Position numbers and translations under genes: made by a program
The notes under the pieces: model-generated
Told to the model about the DNA's origin: nothing
The model's input: only the letters and a program-made list of their open reading frames with translations
Databases searched by the model: none
Shown here: positions 1 to 10,024 of the stretch, piece after piece
How positions within the stretch are numbered: position 1 is the first letter of the stretch
Layout of the letters: each line of letters opens with the position of its first letter
Source of the DNA: Closterium sp. Naga37s-1
Lineage: Eukaryota > Streptophyta > Zygnematophyceae > Desmidiales > Closteriaceae
NCBI GenBank assembly: GCA_947471745.1
Contig: CANJKZ010000547.1
Coordinates: 379,501-443,500, forward strand
Length of the DNA stretch: 64,000 bases
Direction: 5' to 3'

Positions 1-495
1 CAGGCGAGGCAGGGAGGGGTGACCAAGGCGGTGGTGCCACAGGAGAGTGTCGTGCGACAGCCGGCGACACTCACACTGTGTAGCTACCTGAGCAGACGCG
101 TGCAACTGGGGAGACAAAGGGGCGGAGCGTGACGCAGTGGTGAGGGTGTACAGACTGGACCCTGGCGCACGAGCGAACGTGGCCAGGTGGCGACCAGTCT
201 GGGAGCACGTGCAAATCGCCACACGCTGCCGGCCAGGGGTGAAGGTGTCAACCCCCGCATCCTGGAGGACAGTGTTACTCACCAAGTTCGTAGAGAACGA
301 GGGGAGGTGGAGACCAGACAGCTCACCAGACGGGACCGCCGGACACGGAAGCACAGTGGAAGACCGTGCAAGCACTGGGCCCCCAGAGGGGTCAGCCAGT
401 GAGACAGGAGCAGGTGCAGGGAGGGGAGTGACTGTGGTACTGTCGCGAAAGAAATAGCGGGAAGCACCAGAGTCAAGTGTAAAGGTGTGCAAGGC

Positions 496-909
496 CTATG
501 CAGGCGCAGGACCAGGGGGAGCAGACTCACAAGCACCTAGTGCTGCAGGGGCTATACCAGGGGTTATACCAGGAGCCGGCGGCACACACAAGTAGCAGTC
601 ACCCTCAGCACTAATACACAATGCATACATAGCAGCAAGAATTGCCTCATAGTCAAGATCAAAGATAGGGACATCACGCCTAAGCAAGTCTGCCCAGTTG
701 GGGAACTCAGGAGCATCAGGAAACTTGGCACGCCAAGCGTCGCTAAGTCGAGCGAAGCAGCGCTGCTCAGTGTGAAAACCTGTGCACTGGCGACCAGTGC
801 GGGGACCTGTGCGGATAATATAGGGGCAGCGACCAGGACCCCCAGAAACCCCACGCCCGGCATACCAGTCAAGAAGCTGCTGGGAAGTGGGGGTCTGGCG
901 CTGCCGCTG

Positions 910-946
<37 letters not shown>

Positions 947-1938
947 GGCTGCTGCTGGCCCTGACCACCACTGCCACCACCGCTCCCTCCTCCCCCACTG
1001 CCGCTGCTGCCCCCTCCACCGCTCCTAGTGCCTCCGCCGCCCCCACCACCACCTCCACCGCCTCCACTTCCACGACCACCCCCACCACCTCCACCTCCCC
1101 CGCCGCCTGCACCACCGCCACCTCCACCGCCACCCCCACCGCCCCTGCCACCCCTGCCGCCCCTGCCGCTGCGACGCTTCCCACTAGGAGCGGAAGCAGC
1201 TCCGACCTCCTCAGCACCAAGGTAGTCGTGAGCAGCAGCTGCGGAGGCGTAGGAGGGGGTGAGAGGGGAGGGGGAGCACCCCTCAAAGAGGGGAGAGCGA
1301 GGAGTGCCACGAGCAGCACCTACAGCAAGGATGTTCTTCTCTGCTGCGAGGAGGTGCTTCTCGAAGTCGTCGACAGTGAGAGTGGTGGGGTCTAGCGCTA
1401 GGAAGTGGTCCCTGACAGAGCTAAGAGTGTCAGGGAGGCGGGTGACGAGGAAATAGAGAGTGAAGTACATCGGGGGGGGGGTTTGCGGCGGAGAACTCGG
1501 CTGAAAGGGCGGCACGAAAGCGAGAGTCAGTAGCGCGCAGGAAACTAGGTCCTCAGCAGTGGTGAACGAGGAAAGATCGGGGAACAGGTATGGTAGCATG
1601 AGTCGACCTATGGCTGCAGTGGCCGGGGAGGAGTAGCGCGCAACTACAGTGTCGTACAGTGTCTTAGCAGTTCTGTGCTGGCTGAAATGCGCTCGCTCAG
1701 TAATTGGCAGGTGGTTCCTAATAGCTAGGCATGCAGCAGCATCACGAGTCTGCCACTGGGAGCGTTCTAGAGCAGGAGCATCAGCAGCAGGAGTAACGGC
1801 AGTGCCAGAGACGTAATCAAACAGGGAAACGCCCTCTTTGGCATCAGTCAGAAGGAACAGCTGGAGATCATCTAACCACACAGCGAACTCGATGGGACGA
1901 CCGTCAGGCTCGAACGCTAGAACGTTAGGCGTCGCCAT
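496..1938 (-). CDS. copia Gag polyprotein
   Basis: The 480-residue reading frame starts MATPNVLAFEPDGRPIEF and continues with a copia Gag-type helical domain (roughly residues 10-200). A very Gly-rich tract follows (about 255-325), then a poly-Gln tract (about 335-350) and a Cys/His-containing segment (CPYIIRTGPRTGRQCTGFH...C) in the place of the usual zinc knuckle. ATG at 1938 follows directly after the leader repeat. The Gly and Gln tracts come from GC-rich triplet repeats at 900-1160. In this family Gag forms the particle that packages element RNA. Part of a fossil copia element. Confidence 0.75.
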
Positions 1939-1939
1939 A

Positions 1940-2375
1940 TTTGCTTAAGGCAGGAGGCAGCAGGCAGCAGGCAGCAGGCAGAGGCAGCAGGCAGCAGACA
2001 GGAGGCAGGAGGCAGAGGCAGCAGGTAGTAGGCAGCAGGCAGCAGACAAGAGGCAGTAGGCACCAGGTAGGAGGCAGGAGGCAGAGGCAGGAGGCAGGGG
2101 CAGCAAGCAGCAGGCAGGCGGCAGCAGGCAGCAGGCAGGCAGCAGGCAGGCGGCAGGCAGGCGGCAGCAGGCAGCAAGCAGGCAGGCAGGCAGCAGGCAG
2201 GGAGCAGGCAGGCGGCAGCAGGCAGCAAGCAGCAGGCAGGCGGCAGCAGGCAGCAGGCAGGCGGCAGGCAGGCGGCAGCAGGCAGCAAGCAGGCAGGCAG
2301 GCAGCAGGCAGGCAGCAGGCAGGCGGCAGCAGGCAGCAAGCAGCAGGCAGGCGGCAGCAGGCAGCAGGCAGGAGC
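1940..2375. repeat. CAGGCAGG-type minisatellite in the copia leader
   Basis: Dense tandem array of GGCAGCAGGCA / AGGCAGGCGGC units, with a 7-15 bp core and partial higher-order periods. It lies between the gag start and the primer site of the left copia element. From 2376 to 2715 it grades into a longer-period GC-rich repeat (GCGGGCTGCG, GGCGACGGG), then an A15-type run at 2733-2747. Open frames across it on both strands are Ala/Arg/Gln or Leu/Pro/Cys strings produced by the repeat and are not genes. Confidence 0.85.
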
Positions 2376-2840
2376 GGCCTGAGGGCGGCTGCTGGCTGCG
2401 TGTGGCGGCTTGCTGCAGGCTGCGCGTGGCTACGGGCAGCGCGCGTGGCCGCAGGCTGCCTGCGGCGACGGGCTGCGCGGGCTGCGGGCTGCTTGCAGCT
2501 GCGGGCTGCGCGTGGCGACAGGCAGCGTGCGCGGCTGCAAGCTGCGTGCGGCTGCGGGCTGCGCTGGGCGACGGGCCGCACGTGCGCGGCTGCGGGCTGG
2601 TCGCTATGCTGCGGGCTGCGCTGGGCGACGGGTCGCGCTGGCGTGGCCTAACCAGGTTGCGCGCGGGCGGCTTAAGGGGCGCACAGGCGGGGCCGAAACG
2701 GGCTGCGCGGGCTGCTGAAGCGGCGCAAGTGGGAAAAAAAAAAAAAAAGGACCGCCTGAGGCGCGCGCGGGCACTAGACAATGCAGGCAGGTACGGTGGG
2801 CCCTAATCCTAGGTCCTAAGGACCTATGCTCTAGATGCCA

Positions 2841-2976
2841 TGTTAGAATCCTAGGCAAAAGTTGTATTGCAATGTCGAGAGGTTTGGTACAAGAATGAAA
2901 CCTAAGGGGTTGTACCCAACAGTGAGTACCCCACTAAAGCCTATCTAAACAACAACATATACACATATGTTTGACA
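2841..2976 (-). repeat. 5' LTR of the left copia element
   Basis: This 136-bp LTR starts TGTCAAACAT and ends ATTCTAACA on the minus strand. It is followed directly by a degenerate initiator-Met primer site (TGGCATCTAGAGC, 2828-2840). The same start (TGTCAAACAT), the internal motif CTCTCGACATTG and the leader motif GGGCCCACCG recur in the LTR and leader at 24031 onward, which identifies the family. The outer boundary is inferred from that match; the target duplication cannot be tested because the other end is outside the window. Confidence 0.7.
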
Positions 2977-3570
2977 ATAATCACCAAGAAGCGGGAATGC
3001 TTCAAGCGAGGCGGATGGCACCCAAGTGTCGTCTTCACCAGTTCGGTCAGTCCAACGGATTAGAAAATCTACGCGGCGTCCAGATGCGTCGAGCCGAACA
3101 TGATGCGCCAGAATTTTGGATGGGTCAAGCGAAGGTTTTGGGACAGGTCGCTCTGTCGGGGCAGCATTCTGTCGCGCAATCTTTGTCGTGGCAGGCACAA
3201 CCTTGCGAATTAAGCTGACGTGGAAGGCGTCATGTATGCGCCAGTCGTCGGGTAGCAGCAGCTTCGCTGTGACAAGTGTCACCATCTTGATGATCTTGAA
3301 GGGTCCACAAAAACGTGGCCGTAGTTTTGACGAGCCGGGTAGGCGAAGGTTTTTTGTGTCGAGCAGCACTAGTTGCCCAGCTGTCAAGATGACATTCCGT
3401 CGTAGGATGTCAGTATATTTGCGGGAAGTGGTATTCGCTCTGCGGATTGCGTCCACGGCCTTTTCGCGAATTTCTTGCAGTTCCGTCACAAAATTTTGTG
3501 ACTTCGGGACTTGGTTGTCGAGTGTAGTCATTGTAGGCACCACCGGGTCCATCCCGAGATTCAAGAACAA
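2977..3570 (-). CDS. Ty3/gypsy integrase C-terminus with chromodomain
   Basis: This frame carries a GPF/GPY-like segment (RPRFCGPFKIIK ... PDDWRIHDAFHVSLIRK), which is the usual integrase C-terminal module of Ty3 elements. After it comes a chromodomain-like stretch (ILAHHVRLDASGRRVDFLIRW ... DDTWVPSASL) near 2985-3130. Chromodomains direct integration of chromoviruses toward particular chromatin. The left border with the copia LTR is at 2976/2977. Confidence 0.75.
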
Positions 3571-3667
3571 CGGGGAATGATTAGTCGTGCTGGACGGGGC
3601 GTTATTGAACGCGAACTACAGCATGGCGAGCAATGTTTCCCATCGAGCGGGGTCAGGGAAGTTTGTC

Positions 3668-4617
3668 CTAATGAGCTGCTCCATCGTCTGATTGGTTCGC
3701 TCGGTCTGGCCGTCCGTTTGCGGGTGGTATGCCGATGAGATGTAGCTTTGTGCCGTACTGTGCCCATGTCTCCTTCCAAAATTTCGACATGAACTTCGGA
3801 TCCCAGTCGCTGACGATCGCCGAGGGGATTCCGTGCAGTCGCACGACGGTGGAGATGAAGAGGCGCGCGGTTTCTTCGGCTGTGATTGTTGTACGATATG
3901 GTGCGAAGTGTGCCATTTTCGTTCGGCGATTGACAACGACGAGGACTGCGTCGTTGCCGGACGGCCAAGCTGGCAGCCCTGTGACGAAATCCATCGTCAC
4001 TTGTTGCCACGGTCGTTCGGGTGGCTCGAGGGGTTGCAGCAATCCAGCTGGCTGTTGATGTGTCGATTTCATGGCTTGGCACACCCTGCATGAGGACACA
4101 TATTGCTGCACGTCGTTAGAAGAGTCATGCCAATAATATTGACGGTGCAACAATTTCTGGTTTTTGTCAACCCCGAAATGTCCTGAGAAATTGGAGTCGT
4201 GGACCTCTTGGATAAGGAGTTCACGCAGCAGCCGGTAAGCGGGAACCCAAATCTGGTCAGTTCCGGCTTTTAGGTAGTAAATCCCCTTCTGCGTCGTGGC
4301 CTGCTGGTGATTTCCAGTCGTGAAGAACGGGTCCGTAGTGTAGCCGTGGATGAATAGTCCCGTAAGTAGTGGGTTCGTCTGGGTGATGGGTAATGCAGCG
4401 GATTGAACTGTCGGTCTGGTCAGGGCGTCTGCGATGTTATTTGCCCCTTTTTTGTACGTGATGCGGTAGATGAAATGGCTCTCCATGTATTCGAGCCAAC
4501 GAACTTGACGCGGGTTGAGGTTGGGCTGGGCTCGCAAATACTGTAGGGACTTGTGGTCCGTGCGAACAGTGATGTCGGCGCCCACCAAGTAGCAGTGCCA
4601 TCGTTTGAACGCGTGTA
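3668..4617 (-). CDS. Ty3/gypsy RNase H end and integrase region
   Basis: The right part is the end of RNase H (VRTDHKSLQYL ... YKKGANNIADALTR). It is followed by the integrase zinc finger (EVHDSNFSGHFGV ... CRVCQAMK), then the catalytic core (MDFVTGLP, and AIVSDWDPKFMSKFW). The RNase H sequence to the right of the inserted element (HEKEMLAIIH, near 7045-7070) picks up at exactly the point where this part begins, which shows where the insertion occurred. Confidence 0.8.
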
Positions 4618-4797
4618 TGTCAGAATGTGTAGTTTGTCTAGCCTGCAGTGGGGTACTCTATAATGAGTACGGCCCCTTAGGGTTTCCTATATGTATCCAC
4701 CTGCTTGCTAGTGAAAACCCTCTTTTGCCTATTTTCTCTTGCCTAGCTAGCTAAACCCTACCTATGGCTCCTCATTCCTTCCTTCACTATTTTGACA
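4618..4797 (+). repeat. 5' LTR of the nested non-autonomous element
   Basis: 180 bp with terminal inverted repeats TGTCA/TGACA. Nearly identical to 6859-7038. Confidence 0.95.
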
Positions 4798-4919
4798 TGG
4801 TATCAGAGCTCGTTCGATCCTAACCTGTGGTCCCACCCTAAGCTTCCGCTGCTTTCGTGTCTGTCGCGCGCCCCGTGGCGCGCGACGCTTTTTTCTTCCC
4901 GCCACGTGCTCAGGGCGCG

Positions 4920-5335
4920 CGGCGGTTTACTGCCTCACGCGGCGCCCTGGGGGCCCGCGCGCTGCCCTGCCCGTCGCCCGTCGCGGCGCCCTAGGGGTCC
5001 GCGCGTCGCCCTGCCCGTCGCCCGTCGTGGAGCCCTGGGGGCCCGCGCGTCGCCCCCCCATCCCGTCGCCCGTCGCGGAGCCCTGGGGGGCTGTGCGTCG
5101 CCCTGCCCGTCGTCCGTCGCGGCGCCCTGGGGGCCAGCGCGTCGCCCCCCCCTCCCGTCGCCCGTCGCGGCGCCCTGGGGGGCCGCGCGTCGCCCCTCCC
5201 GTCGCCCGTCGCGGCGCCCTGGGGGGTCGCGCGTCACCCCTCCCGTCGCCCGTTGCGGCGCCCTGGGGGGGCCGCACGTCGCCCCCTCCCATCGCTCGTC
5301 AAGGCGCCCTGGGGGCCCGCGCGCCGCCCCGCTTC
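4920..5335 (+). repeat. GC-rich tandem repeat in the leader of the nested element
   Basis: About nine imperfect copies of a 45-60 bp unit built from GTCGCCCGTCGCGGCGCCC followed by TGGGGG. It lies about 120 bp after the primer site. The Arg/Pro/Gly open frames across it on both strands come from the repeat. Confidence 0.85.
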
Positions 5336-5589
5336 CACTCACACGCCGCCCCAGCTGCTGCCCGCGTTTCTGCCCTGCGTTGGGGGTATGGGGGTGGCGG
5401 GTGTGTGAACCGTCCCCTCCTCCTCCTCCTCCGTCTCCCACTGCTGCAGCTGCCGCTGAGGGGGGTGGGTGTGTGGGAGCCGAAGGAGTGGTGCTAGGGG
5501 GGCGTCGTGGGAGTGAAGCTAGGGGTGCAGCAAGGGGTGTGAACGGGAGTTTTGGGACAAAGGGGGAGGTTGAAGGTGTTAGAGACTAA

Positions 5590-6470
5590 GGACGGAGTCT
5601 ATGAAGATTAGGAGCCAAAATATCTCAACATCGTTGGGCCTAGTTTCTGAACAGAAACGTCGAGTTCACAAGAAACGCCGTCGACGAAAATTTCACGGTT
5701 AAAACTTCACCAAACTCAGATATGTTGTAGCTCTACTCCGTGGCTACAATTCCCAAGTTGAATCGTACGAAAAGATGAAGTGTGTCTTGAGTTATCGATT
5801 TCGGCGCACTAGGGGGTACGCTGCCATAGAATCTTAACTCAATCACAAAGTTCACACAAGTTCCACAATTACCACACAAGGAAGTTAGAGTAGCACTAAA
5901 CCAGGTGGAAGGGATGAGGAGGATGAGAGGGAAGGTCCCAAGAGAGTCCCCAACCAAGGAAACCCCATGCCACACAATTCCCTTCCCCATAGGCAACCCA
6001 ACTTTGACCTTTGTCACTATCCCAACCTCCACAATCCACCTCAACCCAACTTGGCCACACTTGCCAACCTGGTTTGGTTTCTCCCAACCATTTGGCAGCA
6101 ACTACAGTAGAAAAGACGAATTTCCCAACCCCCAAAAGTCTGTACCCCATATTGAGTCAACCCCACAACTTCCCATAGTCACCACAACCAAATATCAAAA
6201 GCATACGAACTCCAACGTTCGTAACTTTCTTGTTCGTGCTCCGATTGAAGCAATACTTGGTTCCTCGGAAAGCTCTTGAGCAGAGGAGTCACTTCAGATA
6301 TCTGCTCAAGCCAAATAACATTCACACACACACTCAGAAAAACCAAACCGCACAAAACACAAATTCTTGCACACACTCACAACACGCATGCAACGCACGA
6401 ACATATGATGGGAGGCAGACAGACGTGAATGCGAATGGTAGCATCACTCAACAGAAGGGGGGTGGCCGCC
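5590..6470. other. interior of the nested element without recognisable gene
   Basis: This moderately AT-rich stretch contains no retrotransposon motif and no frame I can assign. It may be captured host sequence or leader/trailer RNA of the element. I could not identify its source. Confidence 0.4.
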
Positions 6471-6479
6471 GTGAAGCCA

Positions 6480-6720
6480 GTAGCTCCAATCGCCCATGAG
6501 ACCGTTGCGCCAGTCGCCCGTGAGCCCGTCGCTCTAGTTGCTCGTGAGCCCGTTGCTCCAGTCGCCCGAGAGTCAGTTGCTCCTGCCGCTCGTCTAGCCG
6601 TGGAGCCAGTTACTCCAGTTGCCTGTGTGCCAGTTGCTCCAGTTGCCAGTGTGCCAGCTGCTCCAGTTGCCCGTGTGCCAGTTGCTCCAGTTGCGCCGTG
6701 TGCCAGCAGCTTCAGCTGCC
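6480..6720 (+). repeat. 27-30 bp imperfect tandem repeat near the 3' end of the nested element
   Basis: About eight imperfect units based on CCAGTTGCCCGTGTG / CGTGAGCCCGTTGCTC. Read on the plus strand it gives a PVAPVARE-like peptide, probably only a consequence of the repeat. Confidence 0.7.
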
Positions 6721-6858
6721 GCCCACTACCTCCTCTCCTCTCATAGTCCCTCCTCCTCCACACTTGCCCTCTGTGATAGCTTCTAGCTTTGCTTATATTT
6801 GTGAACTATAAAATGCTGCTTGTTGTGCTGATCATACCCCACTTTGACTATGGGGGTG

Positions 6859-7038
6859 TGTCAGAATGTGTAGTTTATCTAGCCTGCAGTGGGGTACTCT
6901 ATAATGAGTACGGCCCCTTAGGGTTTCCTATATGTATCCACCTGCTTGCTAGTGAAAACCCTCTTTTGCCTATTTTCTCTTGCCTAGCTAGCTAAACCCT
7001 ACCTATGGCTCCTCATTCCTTCCTTCACTATTCTGACA
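6859..7038 (+). repeat. 3' LTR of the nested non-autonomous element
   Basis: 180 bp; about 99% identical to 4618-4797, followed by the target duplication GTGTA at 7039-7043. Confidence 0.95.
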
Positions 7039-7329
7039 GTGTATTATGGCGAGCATCTCCTTCTCATGTATCGGGTAGTTGCGCTCGGCTAACTGTAGCT
7101 TGTGTGACTCGTAGGCTATCGGCTGCAGCCCGTTCCCGAAATCCTGGAGGAGTACAGCTCTGATGGCGAAATCTGAGGCGTCGGGGATGACTTCGAACGG
7201 CTTTGATGGGTTAGTGATGCGTAACACGGGAGGGGAGACGAGAAAACTCTTCAACTCCTGAAGTCACCTCAACTTCCTCCACCCACATAGAATTCCTGTC
7301 CTTGTGCAGCAGGTCGGTCAGCGGGCCAG

Positions 7330-8203
7330 TTATATCCCCGCCATATTCAGGATAAACCGCCTGACGTAATTCATGAACCCCAGAAAACTTTGCAGTTCCG
7401 TGACATTAGTCGGGGACTTCCACTCATGTATAGTCTTGATTTTCACCGGGTCGATTTTGATGACGTCGCGCGAAATGACGTGCCCCAAAAACTCCAACTC
7501 CTGCTTAAAAAACTCGCACTCAGAGCCCTTGGTGATGAGGCGGTTCTCCTGTAGCCGCTTAAACACTGCGTCGAGATTGCGTAGGTGTTGTTCTCGTGTC
7601 CTGCTAAAAATCAGGATATCGTCCAAGTAGATGATGACACATTTGTCGAGTAGCTCTTTGAAAACACTGTTCATGGTAGTTTGTGAGGCCGAACGGCATC
7701 ACGGTGAACTCGTAGCTCCCTTAGCGTGTGCGAAATGCGGTCTTGTGACAATCGCCGGCGAAGACTCGAATCTGGTGGTAACCGCCGCGAAGTTGATCGA
7801 GAATGTCATCGGTGCGTGGGATTGGGTAGCGAGACTTGATTGTCGCCCGGTTGAGCGCACGAAAGTCGATGCACATGCGAAGCCCGCCGTCCTTATTCGG
7901 AGTGAACATGATTGGTGCTGCGAAGGGTGATGTACTGGCCCGAATGAAGCCCTTCTCCAACAGTGCGTCAATTTGGCTTCGCAGCTCCTCAAGTTCCGGC
8001 TGGGTCAACCGCCACTGTGTCCGAACAATCGGTTGCGCGCCAGGTTCCAGCTGGATTTTGTGGTCCTCTGGTCTCTCGAGTGGCAGTCCAGGTGGCAGAT
8101 CGTCAGGGAAGATATCCGGGTACTGTCGAATCAGCTTCGCTAAATCCGGAGGTACAGCTGCACACAGCCTCTCGATGTCCTTTCCATCGGTGTCCACTGC
8201 CAA
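7330..8203 (-). CDS. Ty3/gypsy reverse transcriptase region
   Basis: Visible RT motifs in order: the entry segment TQPELEELRSQIDALLEKGFIRASTSPFAAP (about 7920-8050), FTPNKDGGLRMCIDFRALN (about 7850-7920), the catalytic YLDDILIFS (about 7595-7640), and the thumb/connection motif LGHVISRDVIKIDPVKIKTI (about 7430-7500). The segment to the left (7040-7254) holds the RT-RNase H connection (PSKPFEVIPDASDFAIRAVLLQ ... MLAIIH). Fossil copy. Confidence 0.8.
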
Positions 8204-8266
8204 CTCGCATAAGCAAACGGCGAACAGATGCGCGCCTCGGTTGAAGTGGCGAGCTATAGTGATAGC

Positions 8267-8896
8267 TTAGACGCACGGGGCTTGGATGTAGTCAGTTGTC
8301 CATGCAGGGAGTTGAATTAGCCCCTCGTGCTTGCTGATGCAGCACGATCCCGTTGTCCAGTCGATGACGGGGTTGTGTCGTCGCAGCCAATCACGTCCCA
8401 ACAGTACGTCGCAGCTGTCCAGCGTCGTCGCGAGATACTTCATGCTGAAGCCAAAATCGTCGCCGCAATCGATCCGAACCGTCCGTGTTTCCTCCAAAAT
8501 TGCCAGAGGCGTCCCATCCACGAGGCGAGCGTCAATTTCGGGCAGACACCTGTCAAGTTGCAACTTGCATTTTTTTGTTGTCGCCAAGTTGAAGAGGCTA
8601 TGGCTGGCCCCTCCATCGACGAACATTTTCAAGTTATTTTTTAACACCTTACCAGCGACCAGCACTGGGTGATCCACATGATTATCCCCGTTATTCGGCC
8701 GAGTGCGATCGGTTGCATGAATCGGAACCACGACTTGGTGGGGATGGTGGGGTTCGGACGACGGAGCACAGTCAGTAAAAGGCCCACTAATTACTGACTC
8801 TTCCCGTTTCCCTGCTCCTTCCTGTCGTCCCCTTTCAGCGGCGTTTTCTCGTGGCAGTCGCGCATGTAGTGACCCGTCTTCCCACATTGGTAACAC
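8267..8896 (-). CDS. Ty3/gypsy retropepsin region
   Basis: The frame carries the aspartic protease active-site motif FVDGGASHSLFN and, about 75 residues later, the second hallmark VLLGRDWLRRHNPVIDW, both typical of Ty3 proteases. In this family it cuts the Gag-Pol precursor. It lies directly after the Gag zinc knuckle and before the RT region. Confidence 0.75.
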   Translation of the reverse strand: MLPMWEDGSLHARLPRENAAERGRQEGAGKREESVISGPFTDCAPSSEPHHPHQVVVPIHATDRTRPNNGDNHVDHPVLVAGKVLKNNLKMFVDGGASHSLFNLATTKKCKLQLDRCLPEIDARLVDGTPLAILEETRTVRIDCGDDFGFSMKYLATTLDSCDVLLGRDWLRRHNPVIDWTTGSCCISKHEGLIQLPAWTTDYIQAPCV

Positions 8897-9921
8897 GGTC
8901 CCTTAGGAGGGCGGTCGGGTGTATGGGCGGCGTTGATCGTGGCCCGATGGGTCTGGCCACGAAGACGGATTCCCTCCCGGGAAGTTGTTCTCGTGTACTG
9001 CATGAGCGCATCTGTGGACTCCGCCAGTCGTAGAAATGATGTCGGGCGGCCCCTGCGAACCTCGTATTGAATCTCGTACTTGAGGCCGCTGATATATTTA
9101 TCCAACCGCTCTGCTTCCGACATGTCATCCACTTGGTCGGCGAGGCCCATGAATGACGCTGTGTAGTCTTGGACAGATGCCATCTGCGACCAAGCACGCA
9201 GCTTCATGCGAGCTTGCTCCGAGGCGGATACGTGCTCGAAGCGATCTCGTAAGGCTGCACCCCACTCCTTCCACGTGCATATGTTGGTCATACCGAAGAT
9301 CGGTTCTGCCACTTGATTAGTCACTGTTGAGGTCCCGTCTGCCGCATGTGTCACACCTGTCGGGACCCCCGTTTCCAAGGTTCGGCGCCACCATTCAAGC
9401 GCTGCGCCTCGAAGAAGAGAAACCACATAATTAATACGCGTGGCATCGTCGCTCATAATTGCTGCAGTGAAAAAGACTTCAACACTGAACAGCCACCCCT
9501 TCACTGTAGTCGTCTTGTCCGTAGGGTTGAACGGGGGCGGGTTGACGGGTTTAATCTTGATCGTCGTTACTGCAATTGGTGTTGCTGCCGCTCGCTGCCT
9601 ATCCTCTACCTCGAAGTCATGTGTGAGCGCATCCAACGGGTTGCTCACCGCCTGTCTGTTGCCCTCGCCTTTGTCACCGGGCGACTCCTGGCGCGCTTCA
9701 CCTCGCGCCTGGCGTAGCTCGGCGTTTTCTCCACGTAGTGTTGTCTCTTCCGCCATTAATGACTTCATGCCCTCCTGCATTTCCGCCACTTGCGCCATCA
9801 ACCTGTCGACCGCTTCCTGATCCATGTGTCTCGCACTACGTCTCGTGGGCAATCGGGTACCCATGGCCTTCAGGTACGTGAAAACACGAACTATCGGAGT
9901 CGGGCAGGATTGAATTAACAA
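8791..9921 (-). CDS. Ty3/gypsy Gag
   Basis: 376-residue frame. A coiled-coil-like Glu/Arg segment near the N-terminus (MAQVAEMQEGMKSLM) is followed by a retrotransposon Gag core (GWLFSVEVFF ... WEEWG-type ... LADQVDDMSEAERLDKYISGLK) and a C-terminal CCHC zinc knuckle (CYQCGKTGHYMRDC, around 8850-8895). Core, knuckle and position just downstream of the primer site fit a chromovirus Gag. The structural protein of a fossil element. Confidence 0.8.
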   Translation of the reverse strand: MLIQSCPTPIVRVFTYLKAMGTRLPTRRSARHMDQEAVDRLMAQVAEMQEGMKSLMAEETTLRGENAELRQARGEARQESPGDKGEGNRQAVSNPLDALTHDFEVEDRQRAAATPIAVTTIKIKPVNPPPFNPTDKTTTVKGWLFSVEVFFTAAIMSDDATRINYVVSLLRGAALEWWRRTLETGVPTGVTHAADGTSTVTNQVAEPIFGMTNICTWKEWGAALRDRFEHVSASEQARMKLRAWSQMASVQDYTASFMGLADQVDDMSEAERLDKYISGLKYEIQYEVRRGRPTSFLRLAESTDALMQYTRTTSREGIRLRGQTHRATINAAHTPDRPPKGPCYQCGKTGHYMRDCHEKTPLKGDDRKEQGNGKSQ

Positions 9922-10010
9922 ACCTTGCAGCCAACCGTCGTGTAGTCACTACACCAGCCACACCCGTGCCACCAAAGTACCCTCGAAAAGCAGGGTGAAC
10001 TAGGAAAGTA

Positions 10011-10022
10011 GCTCTGATACCA
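10011..10022 (-). other. primer binding site of the Ty3 element
   Basis: TGGTATCAGAGC on the minus strand, complementary to the 3' end of plant initiator-Met tRNA. The LTR end (CATAACA on the minus strand, 10025) lies two bases away. This fixes the 5' end of the element's internal region. Confidence 0.8.
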
Positions 10023-10024
10023 GG

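Larger units (their letters stand above)
1..2976 (-). mobile_element. Ty1/copia LTR retrotransposon, 5' part, runs off the left edge
   Basis: Read on the minus strand, the parts are in copia order: LTR (2841-2976), primer site (2828-2840), a long repetitive leader, a gag gene (496-1938), a protease active-site motif LDSGAS near 440-475, and at the window edge the start of the pre-integrase zinc finger (WHHRLGHPSLPRL, about 1-45). The pre-integrase motif is almost the same as in the copia copy at 24-29.6 kb, and the LTRs of the two copies share their termini, so they are one family. It lies in the 3' region of the Ty3 element to its right, since no Ty3 LTR is found between the two. It looks decayed rather than whole; the other end is outside the window. 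Confidence 0.85.
4618..7038 (+). mobile_element. young non-autonomous LTR retrotransposon, nested in the Ty3 element
   Basis: Two 180-bp LTRs (4618-4797 and 6859-7038) start TGTCAGAAT and end TGACA. The primer site TGGTATCAGAGC follows the first LTR at once (4798-4809), and a purine run (GGGGGTG, ending 6858) precedes the second. The 5-bp target duplication GTGTA flanks it (4613-4617 and 7039-7043). The LTRs differ at about 2 of 180 positions, so the insertion is recent. The 2.06-kb interior has no gag or pol motif on either strand, so it must use proteins from another element, probably a copia element given the shared ends and primer type. It looks whole for its class (LARD/TRIM-like). Confidence 0.93.

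Noticed and set aside
1941-2651. Long open frames on both strands over the CAGGCAGG repeat
   Set aside because: Translations are repetitive Arg/Gln/Ala or Leu/Pro/Cys strings created by the tandem repeat.
4792-5589. 265-codon frame in the nested LTR element
   Set aside because: It is the GTCGCCCGTCGC repeat read in one of several open frames; no retroviral or host motif.
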